A stretch of DNA of 64,000 nucleotides, taken from Vreelandella arcis. GTDB taxonomy: Bacteria > Pseudomonadota > Gammaproteobacteria > Pseudomonadales > Halomonadaceae. A program made the position numbers and the translations under genes. The stretch spans positions 62,001-126,000 of the forward strand of contig NZ_FNII01000005.1 of NCBI RefSeq assembly GCF_900103865.1, written 5' to 3'. Positions 18,689-28,354 of this stretch are shown one piece after another; the first letter of the stretch is position 1, and the number at the start of each line of letters is the position of its first letter. The notes below the pieces were generated by a model. That model had not been told where the DNA came from. It saw only the letters and a list, made by a program, of their open reading frames with translations, and ran no database searches.

Positions 18689-20539
18689 ATGCTCAACCGT
18701 TACCCCCTGTGGAAGTATCTGCTGATACTGGTCGTTTTAGTGGTCGGCCTTATCTACGCGCTTCCCAATCTATTCCCCCAAGATCCCGCCGTCCAAATCA
18801 GCAGCGCCCAAAGCGGCGAAACGCTGGATGAAAGCGAAATTGAGCGTGTCGAAAACGCCCTCAATGAAGCCGATGTCGCTATCAAAGCCATCGAGCAAAC
18901 TAACCAGCAGTGGCTTATTCGCCTGTCAGACACCGAGGATCAGCTGCGCACCAAAGAAATTGCCAGCGATCTACTCGGTGATGATGCCACCGTTGCACTG
19001 AACCTCGCCGAAGCGACGCCGGGCTGGCTGCAAGCTTTTTCTGCCTCGCCCATGACGCTCGGCCTCGACCTTCGCGGTGGCGTTCACTTCTTGCTGGAAG
19101 TCGATATGGATGCTGCTTTAACGCAGCGACTTGAAGTCAACGGCAGCGCGATGCGCGAACTGCTTCGCAGCGAAGGTATTCGCTACCGCAATACCGAGGT
19201 GAACGACCGCAGTTTGTCGATTGATTTCGCGGGCGAAGAAGACCGCGATACGGCGCGGGGACTGATCAGCCGCGAATTTCCTGACTTCGAATACAGCAGC
19301 GAAGAAGAAGGCCGTGCGGCACGCTTGGTAATGACGCTAACCGACCAATCGGTTAATGAAATTCAAGACTACGCCATCAACCAAAACCTAACCACGCTGC
19401 GCAACCGGGTTAATGAGTTGGGCGTTGCCGAGCCGCTGGTGCAGCGCCAAGGGCCCGACAAAATCGTAGTTGAGCTTCCCGGCGTACAGGATACCGTTGC
19501 CGCGAAGCGCGTTGTCGGCGCAACTGCGAACTTGGAATTCCGCCTGGAAGCCCGCCCCGACACGCCCGACAGCGAGACCGAGAGCTTTAGCTTCCGCAAC
19601 GACGAATCGCGTTCGGCCGATTTAATGCGCGATGTCATTGTGACCGGCGACAGCGTTTCCAGCGCCAGCCGCAGCTTTGACGAAAACGGCCGCCCGCAGG
19701 TCAACATCGACCTGGACGGCACCGGTGGGATGCTGATGAACCGCGCCACACGCAGCAATATTGGGCGCAATATGGCGGTGTTGTACATCGAGCACAAAAC
19801 CGAAGAGCGCACGGTGATGGAGGATGGCGAAGAGACCATCGTTCGCGAACCCTATGTAGAGCGCGGCTTGATTAGCTTGGCAACGATTCAGAGTGCGCTG
19901 GGCAATAGCTTTCGCATTACCGGTTTAGACTCGCCAACCGAAGCGGCCGAGCTTTCATTGCTGCTGCGTTCGGGGGCGCTCGCGGCGCCGATTTACTTCG
20001 TTCAGGAACGCACCATTGGGCCAAGCCTGGGCGCGGATAATATCGACCGCGGTCTGCTGTCGGTGCAAATCGGCTTGCTGCTGGTCGCGCTGTTTATGCT
20101 GATTCGCTACAAGGTGTTCGGTATTTTCGCCAATATCGCACTGGCTCTGAACCTTGTGTTACTGACAGCCGTGATGTCGATGCTGGGGGCCACGCTGACG
20201 CTACCGGGGATTGCCGGGATCGTGCTCACCCTTGGCATGGCCGTAGACGCTAACGTGCTGATCTTTGAGCGAATACGCGAGGAGCTACGCAATGGCATGT
20301 CGGTTCAGCAGGCTATTTATACCGGCTACCAGCGCGCCTTCACCTCAATCGTCGACGCAAACATCACCACCTTGCTGGTCGCGGTGATCCTGTTTTCGAT
20401 TGGCACTGGGCCGGTCAAAGGCTTCGCTGTCACCCTGTCGATCGGTATTTTGACATCGATGTTTACCGCGCTACTGGTGACGCGTGCCATGGTCAACCTG
20501 ATGTATGGCAGCAAGCCCGTTAAAAAGCTGTGGATCTAA
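18689..20539 (+). CDS. secD: Protein translocase subunit SecD
   Basis: Proton-driven membrane component that assists export through SecYEG. About 616 residues with an N-terminal helix (LLILVVLVVGLIYALPNLF), a large periplasmic P1 domain starting near TLGLDLRGGVHFLLEVD, and five C-terminal helices with GMAVDANVLIFERIREE. The ATG at 18689 begins the conserved NRYPLWKY sequence; an in-frame ATG at 18620 would add 23 residues encoded within the hairpin region and is less likely. secF follows after 34 bases. Confidence 0.96.
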   Translation: MLNRYPLWKYLLILVVLVVGLIYALPNLFPQDPAVQISSAQSGETLDESEIERVENALNEADVAIKAIEQTNQQWLIRLSDTEDQLRTKEIASDLLGDDATVALNLAEATPGWLQAFSASPMTLGLDLRGGVHFLLEVDMDAALTQRLEVNGSAMRELLRSEGIRYRNTEVNDRSLSIDFAGEEDRDTARGLISREFPDFEYSSEEEGRAARLVMTLTDQSVNEIQDYAINQNLTTLRNRVNELGVAEPLVQRQGPDKIVVELPGVQDTVAAKRVVGATANLEFRLEARPDTPDSETESFSFRNDESRSADLMRDVIVTGDSVSSASRSFDENGRPQVNIDLDGTGGMLMNRATRSNIGRNMAVLYIEHKTEERTVMEDGEETIVREPYVERGLISLATIQSALGNSFRITGLDSPTEAAELSLLLRSGALAAPIYFVQERTIGPSLGADNIDRGLLSVQIGLLLVALFMLIRYKVFGIFANIALALNLVLLTAVMSMLGATLTLPGIAGIVLTLGMAVDANVLIFERIREELRNGMSVQQAIYTGYQRAFTSIVDANITTLLVAVILFSIGTGPVKGFAVTLSIGILTSMFTALLVTRAMVNLMYGSKPVKKLWI

Positions 20540-20573
20540 CGCCAACGCTCAGTCCAGACTTTAAGAGGTGGTA

Positions 20574-21500
20574 ATGAAACCCTTAACACACCGGCAAATC
20601 GACTTTATGGGACGCCGTAAGCTTGCGTTCATCGTCGCTGCCGTCCTGCTGATCGTGTCGATTGGCGCGATTGCTTTCCAGCAGCTTAATTTAGGCCTGG
20701 ATTTCACCGGCGGTACATTAATAGAAGTCCGCTATGCCGAGGCCCCTTCCCTCAACACGATCCGCCAACTGCTTGAGACCAGCGGATTTGAAGACGTGGC
20801 GGTACAAACCTTTGGGGCCTCTAACGAAATACTGATACGTCTGCGCCAAGCCTTTGATGCAGATATTGGCGGCCAAGTGGTCAACATGCTGGGTAACGAC
20901 GGTGCCAGCGTGGAGCTTATCCGTGCCGAGTTCGTCGGTGCCCAGGTGGGCGACCAGTTGCGCGACCAAAGCGGCATGGGCTTGCTGGTCGCCCTGGGCG
21001 TGGTCATGCTCTATGTGGCCTTCCGCTTTCAGTACAAGTTTGCCATCGGCGCGCTGTTGGCGCTGATGCACGACGTTATCATCGTGGTAGGCTTCTTCGC
21101 GCTGTTTCGGCTTGAATTCGACCTGACGGTACTGGCCGCGATCTTGGCGGTCATCGGTTACTCGCTGAACGATACGATAGTGGTATACGACCGCATGCGC
21201 GAAGAGATTCGTACATCGCGCATCGATCATATGCCGCAAATCTTCAACGATGCGATCAATGCCACGCTCTCCCGGACGTTAGCCACTTCGGGCACCACTT
21301 TGCTTGTGCTAATCGCCCTGCTATTGCTAGGTGGCGATATGATTGAAAACTTCGCCATCGCGCTACTTGTGGGTATTGTGGTGGGCACGTTTTCATCTAT
21401 CTACATCTCCGGGGCACTGCTGCTGCCGCTGAAGTTATCGCGTGAGGATTTGATTCCCACCAAGAAAGAGATCGACGAAGAAGAGGAAGAGTTGCCCTAA
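20574..21500 (+). CDS. secF: Protein translocase subunit SecF
   Basis: Partner of SecD, 308 residues. Conserved LGLDFTGGTLIEV near residue 43, then the membrane domain with ILAVIGYSLNDTIVVYDRMREE and TLATSGTTLLVLIALLLLGG. The ATG at 20574 has AGAGGTGG directly upstream; the in-frame GTG 6 bases earlier lies in that ribosome-binding site. The C-terminus is strongly acidic (EIDEEEEELP). It ends the queA-secF run. Confidence 0.96.
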   Translation: MKPLTHRQIDFMGRRKLAFIVAAVLLIVSIGAIAFQQLNLGLDFTGGTLIEVRYAEAPSLNTIRQLLETSGFEDVAVQTFGASNEILIRLRQAFDADIGGQVVNMLGNDGASVELIRAEFVGAQVGDQLRDQSGMGLLVALGVVMLYVAFRFQYKFAIGALLALMHDVIIVVGFFALFRLEFDLTVLAAILAVIGYSLNDTIVVYDRMREEIRTSRIDHMPQIFNDAINATLSRTLATSGTTLLVLIALLLLGGDMIENFAIALLVGIVVGTFSSIYISGALLLPLKLSREDLIPTKKEIDEEEEELP

Positions 21501-21522
21501 TCGGGTTAACCTTGCCGCTACC

Positions 21523-21559
21523 AAAAAGCCCCTGCCGGTATTACCGGCAGGGGCTTTTT
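21523..21559. terminator. Bidirectional intrinsic terminator between secF and suhB
   Basis: An 18-bp perfect inverted repeat (AAAAAGCCCCTGCCGGTA, 1-base centre, then its complement) lies between convergent secF and suhB. The A and T tracts at the ends serve transcripts from both sides. Confidence 0.92.
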
Positions 21560-21578
21560 GTTTTACTGGGCTGATGCT

Positions 21579-22373
21579 TTAAATATGTGGCGCCAGTTGT
21601 TTAATTATCGCTTTATACAAGCGTGGCCCTGCGGCCAATAGCTGACCTTCGACTTTCACATTGGGCTGCCCGTCGGGGCTACCCATCAGCGCGCCGGCCT
21701 CTTTCAGCATCAGGCTGCCCACCTGCATGTCCTGCTCTTCAAGCCCCAATACAAAGGCGCTATCCACGCGACCGGTGGCCAGCTCAAGGATATCCAGCAA
21801 CCCACACCCCGTGGCGATCAGGGTCTGAACCTGAGGAGCCAACTGCTGGGTAATGGTTAAATAGGCAGGCAAATGACGGGGACGCAGCCACGATTCAGGA
21901 AGGCTCATTGCCAGGCGCGTTGCGCTAATCGCTTTGGCTTGGCTGACCCGCATGCGTTTATCGTTGTGCTGGGCACCACGACCGCGGCTGGCGATGTACT
22001 CGTCATCCCCAAAGGGGGCGATGACAACCGCATGTTCGGGACGGCCTTTAATTAAACACACCACTGACAGTGCAAAGCCCTTACCCGCAACGGCTAGGTT
22101 GGAATAGCCGTGCAAGGGTTCAATCTTCCAGACGATATCGTCGCTTTCATCCTGACCGGGTTTAAAGGTCGTGAAGCGACCCATCACACCGTGCTGGGGA
22201 TAGCCGCGCTCCAGCTGCTGAACAATGCTTGCCTCGGCTTTACGCGCCGTGTCTTCGAGCAGTTTGTCGAGGTTGAACTCATCGTGCGCGTTTTCGATAC
22301 GCTCGCGCACCTTCAGGAAGTGTTCAACAGCGCCGCGCGCAGCGCGCAGCGTAAATTGGACCATCGGATTCAT
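21579..22373 (-). CDS. suhB: SuhB-like inositol monophosphatase family protein, catalytic motifs degenerate
   Basis: IMPase-fold protein of about 264 residues in the usual SuhB position next to trmJ. N-terminal FTLRAARGA and later ASRGRGA match SuhB, but the metal-site motifs are altered. Where SuhB has GEE there is GRF; the WIIDPLDGTTNF motif reads WKIEPLHGYSNL; and WDMAAG reads QDMQVG. Two of the metal-binding Asp residues are thus replaced (by Glu and His). Phosphatase activity is therefore doubtful, whereas the role of SuhB in rRNA antitermination does not need catalysis. The start at 22373 is the ATG that begins the conserved domain. Confidence 0.85.
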   Translation of the reverse strand: MNPMVQFTLRAARGAVEHFLKVRERIENAHDEFNLDKLLEDTARKAEASIVQQLERGYPQHGVMGRFTTFKPGQDESDDIVWKIEPLHGYSNLAVAGKGFALSVVCLIKGRPEHAVVIAPFGDDEYIASRGRGAQHNDKRMRVSQAKAISATRLAMSLPESWLRPRHLPAYLTITQQLAPQVQTLIATGCGLLDILELATGRVDSAFVLGLEEQDMQVGSLMLKEAGALMGSPDGQPNVKVEGQLLAAGPRLYKAIIKQLAPHI

Positions 22374-22515
22374 GGTTAGGCCTTGTGACAGTGATGTTAA
22401 AGAACGGTAGGCGGACGCTTCGCCTTTGGCGAGCAATTCTAGCAGACCGCTATCGGGCATGCTATCGACTCATGGTAGACTGCCGCTTTTCCGCTTCCTG
22501 TGACCGGGTCTTATC

Positions 22516-23304
22516 ATGCTTGAGCGCATTCGCATCGTCCTTATCGGCACCAGCCACCCTGGCAACATCGGCGGCGTTGCCCGTGCCATGCATAACATGG
22601 GGCTTGCCGACCTGGCGCTGGTGGCCCCACGCTGCGAGGTCATCACGCAAGACAGCATCTCGCGCGCCTCGGGGGCTGACCACCTACTCCACAGCACCCA
22701 GGTGTTCGCGACCATCGAAGAGGCCGTGGCAGACTGCACGCTGGCAGTGGGCGCCAGCGCTCGCTCGCGCACCTTGCCTTGGCCGATGCTAACCCCACGC
22801 GAGTTGGCTGACCGATTACCCAGTGAATGCCAAGCGCCCAGCGCCCGCGTCGCGTTGGTCTTTGGCCGTGAAGATAGCGGCTTAACCAACGCCGAGCTAC
22901 AGCGCTGTCACGCTCACGTGCACATTCCCACCAACGCCGACTTCAGCTCGCTCAACCTGGCGGCGGCGGTTCAGGTGCTCGCCTACGAATGCCGCATGGC
23001 ATGGCTGAGTCAAACCGACAATCAACAGCCCGCCAGCGACCCCGGAGACACTGTACGGCCAGTCACGGTGTTGGAAGCGGATGATGAATTGGCGTCTCAC
23101 GCGGCACTGGAGCGGTACTTCGAGCACCTCGAGCGTGTACTGGTGGCGATTGAGTTCCATGACCCAGACAAGCCCCGCCAGCTGATGGCCCGCTTGCGGC
23201 GTTTATACCTACGCGCGCGCCCCGAGCAAATGGAGATGAATATTTTGCGCGGCATTTTATCCGCAACTGAAAAGGCGGCGCAGCGCAAGCATCACCATGA
23301 GTGA
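22516..23304 (+). CDS. trmJ: tRNA (cytidine/uridine-32-2'-O)-methyltransferase TrmJ
   Basis: SPOUT-class methyltransferase of 262 residues that 2'-O-methylates position 32 in the tRNA anticodon loop. The start MLERIRIVLIGTSHPGNIGG, the VFGREDSGLTNAEL cofactor-knot motif and SLNLAAAVQVLAYE are diagnostic. It is divergent from suhB and precedes cysE and iscR, the common gammaproteobacterial order suhB/trmJ/cysE/iscR. Confidence 0.95.
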   Translation: MLERIRIVLIGTSHPGNIGGVARAMHNMGLADLALVAPRCEVITQDSISRASGADHLLHSTQVFATIEEAVADCTLAVGASARSRTLPWPMLTPRELADRLPSECQAPSARVALVFGREDSGLTNAELQRCHAHVHIPTNADFSSLNLAAAVQVLAYECRMAWLSQTDNQQPASDPGDTVRPVTVLEADDELASHAALERYFEHLERVLVAIEFHDPDKPRQLMARLRRLYLRARPEQMEMNILRGILSATEKAAQRKHHHE

Positions 23305-23429
23305 ACCGCTAGACTTGAAGAGATCGGCAGGTGCCCCCACCATCATCAATCCACCGCGCCCTATTACCTAGCGACGAAGAAAATAACCGCCCGGTGATGA
23401 ATCGCACCGCTACCGCCCAAGGGATCCCC

Positions 23430-24290
23430 ATGTTTCAACGCCTGCGTGAAGATATTAACAGCGTCTTTGAACGCGACCCGGCCGCCCGCAACTTTCTTGA
23501 GGTGCTGACCAACTACCCTGGCCTGCACGCTCTACTGTTACATCGCTGCAGCCACTGGCTGTGGAAAAAAAATCTTAAATGGCTGTCGCGCTCGCTGTCG
23601 ACGTTCGGCCGCTGGCTGACCGGCATCGAAATCCACCCTGGGGCCACCATCGGGCGGCGCTTTTTTATTGACCACGGTATGGGCGTCGTTATCGGCGAGA
23701 CTGCCAAGGTGGGCGACAATGTCACGCTCTACCAGGGCGTCACACTGGGCGGCACTAGCTTGAACAAGGGCAAGCGCCACCCGACTCTGGGCGATGGTGT
23801 GATTGTCGGCGCCGGGGCCAAGATCCTCGGGCCCTTTACCGTCGGCGCCGGCGCCAAGGTCGGCTCCAATGCCGTGGTGACCAAGGAGGTGCCCGCCGGG
23901 GCAACGGTCGTCGGGATTCCCGGCAAGGTTGTCAAACGCGCCGAACCCGACGTTGAAGAAGCGCTGGACGTGGATCCCGCCCGCCGCGAAGCCATCTGCC
24001 AGAAATTCGGCTTTGATGCCTACGGCGTCAGCGAAGACATGCCCGATCCCGTGGCGCGCTCCATGCAGGCCATGCTGGATCACATGCACGCGGTGGACGA
24101 GCGCATCGAGCGTATGTGCTCGACGCTTCGCAAGCTGGATGCGAACTATCGCGACGGCCAATTGCCGGCGCTGCGCGATGAAGACTTTGCCGATATTTTG
24201 GACGAAGCAGACGGCGCCTGCTCAGGCTTAGGCAAGCGCACTTCATCGACGACTTCCGCGGAGCGGGACTCCTCGTCGGGTAATGGTTGA
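23430..24290 (+). CDS. cysE: Serine O-acetyltransferase
   Basis: Makes O-acetylserine from serine and acetyl-CoA, the first step of cysteine synthesis. The left-handed beta-helix hexapeptide repeats run from [12 protein letters not shown] to [15 protein letters not shown], with catalytic [14 protein letters not shown]. The ATG at 23430 begins the conserved [18 protein letters not shown]; ATGs at 23331 and 23397 are in frame but their extensions look unconserved. The C-terminus is longer than in short epsilon-type SATs, with an acidic tail. It sits before iscR, coupling cysteine supply to Fe-S assembly. Confidence 0.93.
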   Translation: MFQRLREDINSVFERDPAARNFLEVLTNYPGLHALLLHRCSHWLWKKNLKWLSRSLSTFGRWLTGIEIHPGATIGRRFFIDHGMGVVIGETAKVGDNVTLYQGVTLGGTSLNKGKRHPTLGDGVIVGAGAKILGPFTVGAGAKVGSNAVVTKEVPAGATVVGIPGKVVKRAEPDVEEALDVDPARREAICQKFGFDAYGVSEDMPDPVARSMQAMLDHMHAVDERIERMCSTLRKLDANYRDGQLPALRDEDFADILDEADGACSGLGKRTSSTTSAERDSSSGNG

Positions 24291-24316
24291 CCAAAGCACT
24301 CAGGTTTTCCCATAAT
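24287..24316 (+). promoter_or_regulatory. Promoter of the iscR operon
   Basis: TTGACC at 24287 and CATAAT at 24311 are spaced by 18 bases and overlap the cysE stop. It lies about 50 bases before iscR. A consensus IscR-binding site is not evident by eye. Confidence 0.55.
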
Positions 24317-24366
24317 GGCATCACATTTGCCGTTAGCGCTGAGTCGTCGGCGTCGAGGTACCTGCT

Positions 24367-24834
24367 ATGCGTTTGACTACCAAAGGGCGATATGCCGTTA
24401 CCGCCATGCTGGACTTAGCACTGCATGGCCAGCAGGGGCCGACCAGCCTTAGCGATATTTCTCAGCGCCAGGAAATATCGCTGTCGTATCTTGAGCAGTT
24501 GTTTGCTCTATTACGCCGTTATGGATTGGTTAACAGTGTCCGGGGGCCGGGTGGCGGCTATCTGCTTGCCTATGCGCCCGACGACATCAGCGTATCCCAG
24601 GTGATTGATGCGGTTAACGAAACCGTCGATGCCACCCGCTGCCAGGGACTTTCCGACTGTCAGCAGGGAGATACTTGTCTAACTCACCATTTATGGTGCG
24701 ATCTATCGGCTCAAATCCGTGGTTTCCTGAATGATGTGACCCTCGCTCAGCTAATGCAGCGCCCTGACGTCATGCAGGTTGCCGAACGCCAACAGCAGCG
24801 CGTCGCAGCGGGCATCTTGGCGTCTTCGCCCTAA
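24367..24834 (+). CDS. iscR: Fe-S cluster regulator IscR (Rrf2 family)
   Basis: Represses isc genes when loaded with a [2Fe-2S] cluster. 155 residues: N-terminal winged helix beginning [18 protein letters not shown] and the three cluster cysteines in the segment [13 protein letters not shown] with the nearby His. It is followed by iscS after 36 bases. Confidence 0.96.
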   Translation: MRLTTKGRYAVTAMLDLALHGQQGPTSLSDISQRQEISLSYLEQLFALLRRYGLVNSVRGPGGGYLLAYAPDDISVSQVIDAVNETVDATRCQGLSDCQQGDTCLTHHLWCDLSAQIRGFLNDVTLAQLMQRPDVMQVAERQQQRVAAGILASSP

Positions 24835-24870
24835 ATAAGGCCGAGCGCCTTACTTTTTACCATAGGTACC

Positions 24871-26037
24871 ATGACCACAATGACTGCCGCCTCGCTTCCC
24901 ATTTACCTGGATTACGCCGCCACCACGCCGGTGGATCAGCGTGTGGCTGAGGTAATGCAGCGCTACCTCACGGCGGATCAACTGTTTGCCAACCCAGCCT
25001 CGCGTAGCCACATGCTTGGCTGGCAGGCAGAACAAGCCGTGGAGCAGGCCCGTCGCCAAGTGGCCGAGACCATCGATGCCGACCCGCGCGAAATTGTCTG
25101 GACAAGCGGCGCCACAGAAGCCAATAACTTGGCGTTAATTGGCTATATGCGGGCTAACCGCAAACGCGGCATGCACCTGGTCACATCGACGATCGAGCAC
25201 AAAGCGATTATCGATACCGCCCGGGCGCTTGAGCAAGAGGGTTTTGACATCACCTGGCTACCCCCCGGGGCAGACGGCTGTATTCAGCCCGATCAGTTAC
25301 GCAAGGCCATGCGCGATGACACCGCGCTGGTATCGCTGATGGCCGTCAACAATGAACTTGGCAGCATCAATGACATTGCTGCCCTGGCCGCCGTGACCCA
25401 TGAGTTCGGCGCGGTGTTTCATTGCGATGCTGCCCAGGCCGTCGGCCGTATTGAACTGGCGGTGGCCGCTCAAGGGGTGGATTTAATGTCGCTATCGGGC
25501 CATAAAGCCTATGGCCCCAAGGGTGTTGGTGCCCTTTATGTGAAACGCCACCCGGATATTCACATAGAACCGCTAATTCACGGCGGCGGCCACGAACGCG
25601 GCATGCGCTCTGGCACACTGCCTACGCATCAGATTGCCGGCATGGGGGAAGCCTTTACCCTTATGCAACAGCAGCACATTGAAGATCAGGCGCACATCAC
25701 CCAGTTACAGCAACGCTTTCTCAAAGGGCTTGAAGGGTTAGAAGGCGTTTATGCCAATACGCCTCTCCCCCAGGCGGTACCCAATATCCTTAACCTTGCC
25801 TTTGAAGGTGTGGACGGCGAATCGCTGCTAATGGGGCTGCGCGATGTGGCCGTATCTACCGGCTCGGCCTGCAACTCGGCAAGCGTAGATCCATCATACG
25901 TATTACTCGGCATTGGCGTCCCACGGCGCCTTGCTCTTTCGTCGCTTCGTTTTAGCTTTGGGCGCTTCACCACCAATGCCGATATCGACCACGCGATAAC
26001 GCTTATCCGCCACGCGGTGAGCGGGCTGCGCGCTTAG
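24871..26037 (+). CDS. iscS: Cysteine desulfurase IscS
   Basis: PLP enzyme of 388 residues that takes sulfur from cysteine for Fe-S clusters and thionucleosides. It starts YLDYAATTPVDQRV after a short leader. The PLP lysine is in SLSGHKAYGPKG and the persulfide cysteine is in STGSACNSASVDPS. A closer in-frame ATG 12 bases downstream is an alternative start. It is followed directly by iscA; iscU, hscB, hscA and fdx are absent from this operon. Confidence 0.95.
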   Translation: MTTMTAASLPIYLDYAATTPVDQRVAEVMQRYLTADQLFANPASRSHMLGWQAEQAVEQARRQVAETIDADPREIVWTSGATEANNLALIGYMRANRKRGMHLVTSTIEHKAIIDTARALEQEGFDITWLPPGADGCIQPDQLRKAMRDDTALVSLMAVNNELGSINDIAALAAVTHEFGAVFHCDAAQAVGRIELAVAAQGVDLMSLSGHKAYGPKGVGALYVKRHPDIHIEPLIHGGGHERGMRSGTLPTHQIAGMGEAFTLMQQQHIEDQAHITQLQQRFLKGLEGLEGVYANTPLPQAVPNILNLAFEGVDGESLLMGLRDVAVSTGSACNSASVDPSYVLLGIGVPRRLALSSLRFSFGRFTTNADIDHAITLIRHAVSGLRA

Positions 26038-26073
26038 CAGCGCTAAGCGGCTTACACATAGGAGGACGCCTCA

Positions 26074-26400
26074 ATGGCCACACTCAACATCACTCCAGCT
26101 GCCGCCCAGCAGATCCGCCAGGTACTGGACGAACGCGGTCAAGGCCTAGGCCTACGTGTTTCCGTCAAACCCAGCGGCTGCTCGGGCTATAGCTATGTGC
26201 TCGACTTCGCCGACCAAGTGAACGACGATGAAGTGCACTTTGAAGCCAATGGCGCAAGCGTTTATGTTGCCCCCGACGCCCTCGAGATGCTCGACGGCAG
26301 CGAAGTGGATTACGTTAACGAAGGGCTTAATCGCTTTTTCCGCTTCAACAACCCTAACGTGAAGGACGAGTGCGGCTGCGGTGAAAGCTTTACCGTCTAG
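26074..26400 (+). CDS. iscA: A-type Fe-S carrier protein (IscA family)
   Basis: 108-residue A-type carrier with the three cluster cysteines in KPSGCSGYSY and the C-terminal ECGCGE motif. It should hold and pass on Fe-S clusters. It lies 36 bases after iscS behind AGGAGGAC. Without iscU next to it, the main scaffold must be encoded elsewhere, probably in a suf operon. ErpA-type function is possible; the sequence does not separate IscA from ErpA with certainty. Confidence 0.92.
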   Translation: MATLNITPAAAQQIRQVLDERGQGLGLRVSVKPSGCSGYSYVLDFADQVNDDEVHFEANGASVYVAPDALEMLDGSEVDYVNEGLNRFFRFNNPNVKDECGCGESFTV

Positions 26401-26428
26401 CGCGCTACCGGGCCTAAAAGCGCGACGG

Positions 26429-26457
26429 TATTCATCCCCCGGCTTAAGCGCTATAAT
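26429..26457 (+). promoter_or_regulatory. Probable promoter of ndk
   Basis: A perfect -10 box TATAAT at 26452 lies about 100 bases before ndk, with a weak -35 (TATTCA) 17 bases upstream. Confidence 0.5.
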
Positions 26458-26503
26458 CGCGCCACTCGGCAGCCAAATCAGCTACCGACACTTTTTATTT
26501 GTA

Positions 26504-26525
26504 CCGCCCCGGCCCACCGGGGCGG
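26504..26525 (+). promoter_or_regulatory. GC-rich stem-loop in the ndk leader
   Basis: A perfect 9-bp stem (CCGCCCCGG, loop CCCA, CCGGGGCGG) sits between the proposed ndk promoter and the ribosome-binding site AAGGAG. A T-rich but interrupted stretch follows, so it may be an attenuator or the terminator of the isc operon. Confidence 0.5.
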
Positions 26526-26558
26526 CAATGTTTGTTTATCCTCTAAGGAGACTGTCAA

Positions 26559-26984
26559 ATGGCAACTGAACGTACGCTGTCTATTATCAAGCCCGATGCC
26601 GTCGCCAAAAACGCCATTGGCGATATCATCGCTCGTTTCGAGAAGGCCGGGCTACGCGTCGTGGCCGCCAAAATGCTTCACCTGTCCGAAGAGAAAGCCG
26701 GCGGATTCTACGCAGAACACAAAGAGCGTCCGTTCTTTAACGACTTAGTCGGCTTCATGACCTCCGGCCCCGTCGTTGTTCAAGTGCTTGAAGGCGAAGA
26801 TGCCATTGCCAAAAACCGTGATCTAATGGGCGCAACTAACCCCAAAGAAGCGGCAGCTGGCACGATTCGCGCCGATTTTGCGGAAACAATCGACGCCAAC
26901 GCTGTCCATGGTTCTGACTCCGTTGAAAGTGCCGAGCGCGAAATCAACTACTTCTTCGGTAATGACGAAATCTGCCCGCGCTAA
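26559..26984 (+). CDS. ndk: Nucleoside diphosphate kinase
   Basis: Transfers gamma-phosphate from ATP to NDPs through a phosphohistidine. 141 residues, normal length. N-terminal [15 protein letters not shown] and the active-site His in [15 protein letters not shown] are present. It starts behind CTAAGGAGACTG. rlmN follows after 95 bases. Confidence 0.97.
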   Translation: MATERTLSIIKPDAVAKNAIGDIIARFEKAGLRVVAAKMLHLSEEKAGGFYAEHKERPFFNDLVGFMTSGPVVVQVLEGEDAIAKNRDLMGATNPKEAAAGTIRADFAETIDANAVHGSDSVESAEREINYFFGNDEICPR

Positions 26985-27079
26985 GATCGCCTTACCAGGT
27001 AGCGCTGCCGTTTCAACGTCTGTTGCCGGCCATTTACGCGGGGGCACCGCCCCCGCCACTTTCCTAAACGCTGACCACC

Positions 27080-28258
27080 ATGACCACCACCGTAGCCCAA
27101 CATACGCCTAGCGCCGATCCCCATCACGCGCCCTCCGACCAAGCAACGCCCGAGCGTCAAAACCTGCTGGGCATGTCGCGGGAGCAAATGGCGGCCTTTT
27201 TCGTCTCTATAGGCGAAAAGAAATTCCGTGCCGCCCAGGTGATGAAGTGGATTCACATCGAAGGCTGCGACGACTTCTCCGCGATGACAAACCTGTCAAA
27301 GCCGCTGCGGGAAAAGCTCGCTAAGCTGGCGGAAATTCGTGGCCCAGGGGTGATTTACGAGGGCACCTCAAGCGATGGCACGCGCAAGTGGGTGCTAGAG
27401 GTAGAGGATGGCAGCTACGTTGAAACCGTGCTGATCCCCGCCGAAAACGGCAAGCGCCGGACACTCTGTGTCTCGTCTCAGGTGGGCTGCTCGCTGGACT
27501 GCAGTTTCTGCTCTACCGGCAAGCAAGGCTTTCAGCGCAACCTGACCGCCGCTGAAATCATCGGTCAGGTGTGGGTGGCCCAGCGTAGCGTAGGGCCGCG
27601 TCGTGATACCGCCAATCGCCCGGTCACTAACGTGGTGATGATGGGCATGGGCGAGCCGCTGCTCAACTACGATAACGTCGTACCGGCCATGAAGCTGATG
27701 CTCGACGACGATGGTTACGGGCTTTCCAAGCGACGGGTAACGCTCTCCACCTCGGGCGTTGTGCCCATGCTGGACAAATTGGGCGATGAACTCGACGTCA
27801 GCTTGGCGGTCTCGCTTCACGCCGCTAACGATGAATTACGTAACGAACTTGTACCTCTCAATCGCAAGTACAACATTCGTGCGCTGATGGATGCCTGTCA
27901 CCGTTATTTGGCCAAGTGCCCTGAAAACCGCTTGGTGACCATCGAATACACCTTAATCAAAGACGTTAACGATCAGCAGGAACACGCCGAACAGCTCGCC
28001 GCGCTGCTCGATGAGTTGCCTTGTAAGATCAACTTGATTCCGTTTAACCCGTTTCCGCATTCCGGGTACGAAACACCGTCGCGTAACCAGACGATGCGTT
28101 TTCAGCAGTGGTTGCACGACTTAGGCTACACTGCTCCCATTCGATCTACCCGCGGCGATGACATTGACGCCGCCTGCGGACAGCTTGTCGGCCGGGTAAA
28201 AGATCGCACCAAACGAAGTGCCCGTTATATTCAATCGATTCAATTGGATGCCGACTAA
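27080..28258 (+). CDS. rlmN: Dual-specificity 23S rRNA/tRNA adenosine C2 methyltransferase
   Basis: Radical-SAM enzyme methylating C2 of A2503 in 23S rRNA and A37 in tRNAs. 392 residues. The SAM cluster motif is [15 protein letters not shown], and the methyl-carrying cysteine is in the C-terminal [10 protein letters not shown]. It heads the conserved run rlmN-pilW-rodZ-ispG-hisS-yfgM-bamB-der. Confidence 0.96.
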   Translation: MTTTVAQHTPSADPHHAPSDQATPERQNLLGMSREQMAAFFVSIGEKKFRAAQVMKWIHIEGCDDFSAMTNLSKPLREKLAKLAEIRGPGVIYEGTSSDGTRKWVLEVEDGSYVETVLIPAENGKRRTLCVSSQVGCSLDCSFCSTGKQGFQRNLTAAEIIGQVWVAQRSVGPRRDTANRPVTNVVMMGMGEPLLNYDNVVPAMKLMLDDDGYGLSKRRVTLSTSGVVPMLDKLGDELDVSLAVSLHAANDELRNELVPLNRKYNIRALMDACHRYLAKCPENRLVTIEYTLIKDVNDQQEHAEQLAALLDELPCKINLIPFNPFPHSGYETPSRNQTMRFQQWLHDLGYTAPIRSTRGDDIDAACGQLVGRVKDRTKRSARYIQSIQLDAD

Positions 28259-28354
28259 TGGGTCTCCATCTTGACTTCCGGCGAACACGACGCTTTGATG
28301 GGTACCGCTTAATTTAGCGATGCACCTTTTTACCGTCACCTTGCGAGGATTTAC

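Noticed and set aside
20718..21239. Minus-strand frame of 173 codons opposite secF
   Set aside because: Same type of antisense shadow; no motif.
23538..24161. Minus-strand open frame of 207 codons opposite cysE
   Set aside because: Antisense to the hexapeptide repeats of cysE; composition is the mirror of the repeats and no start signal is seen.
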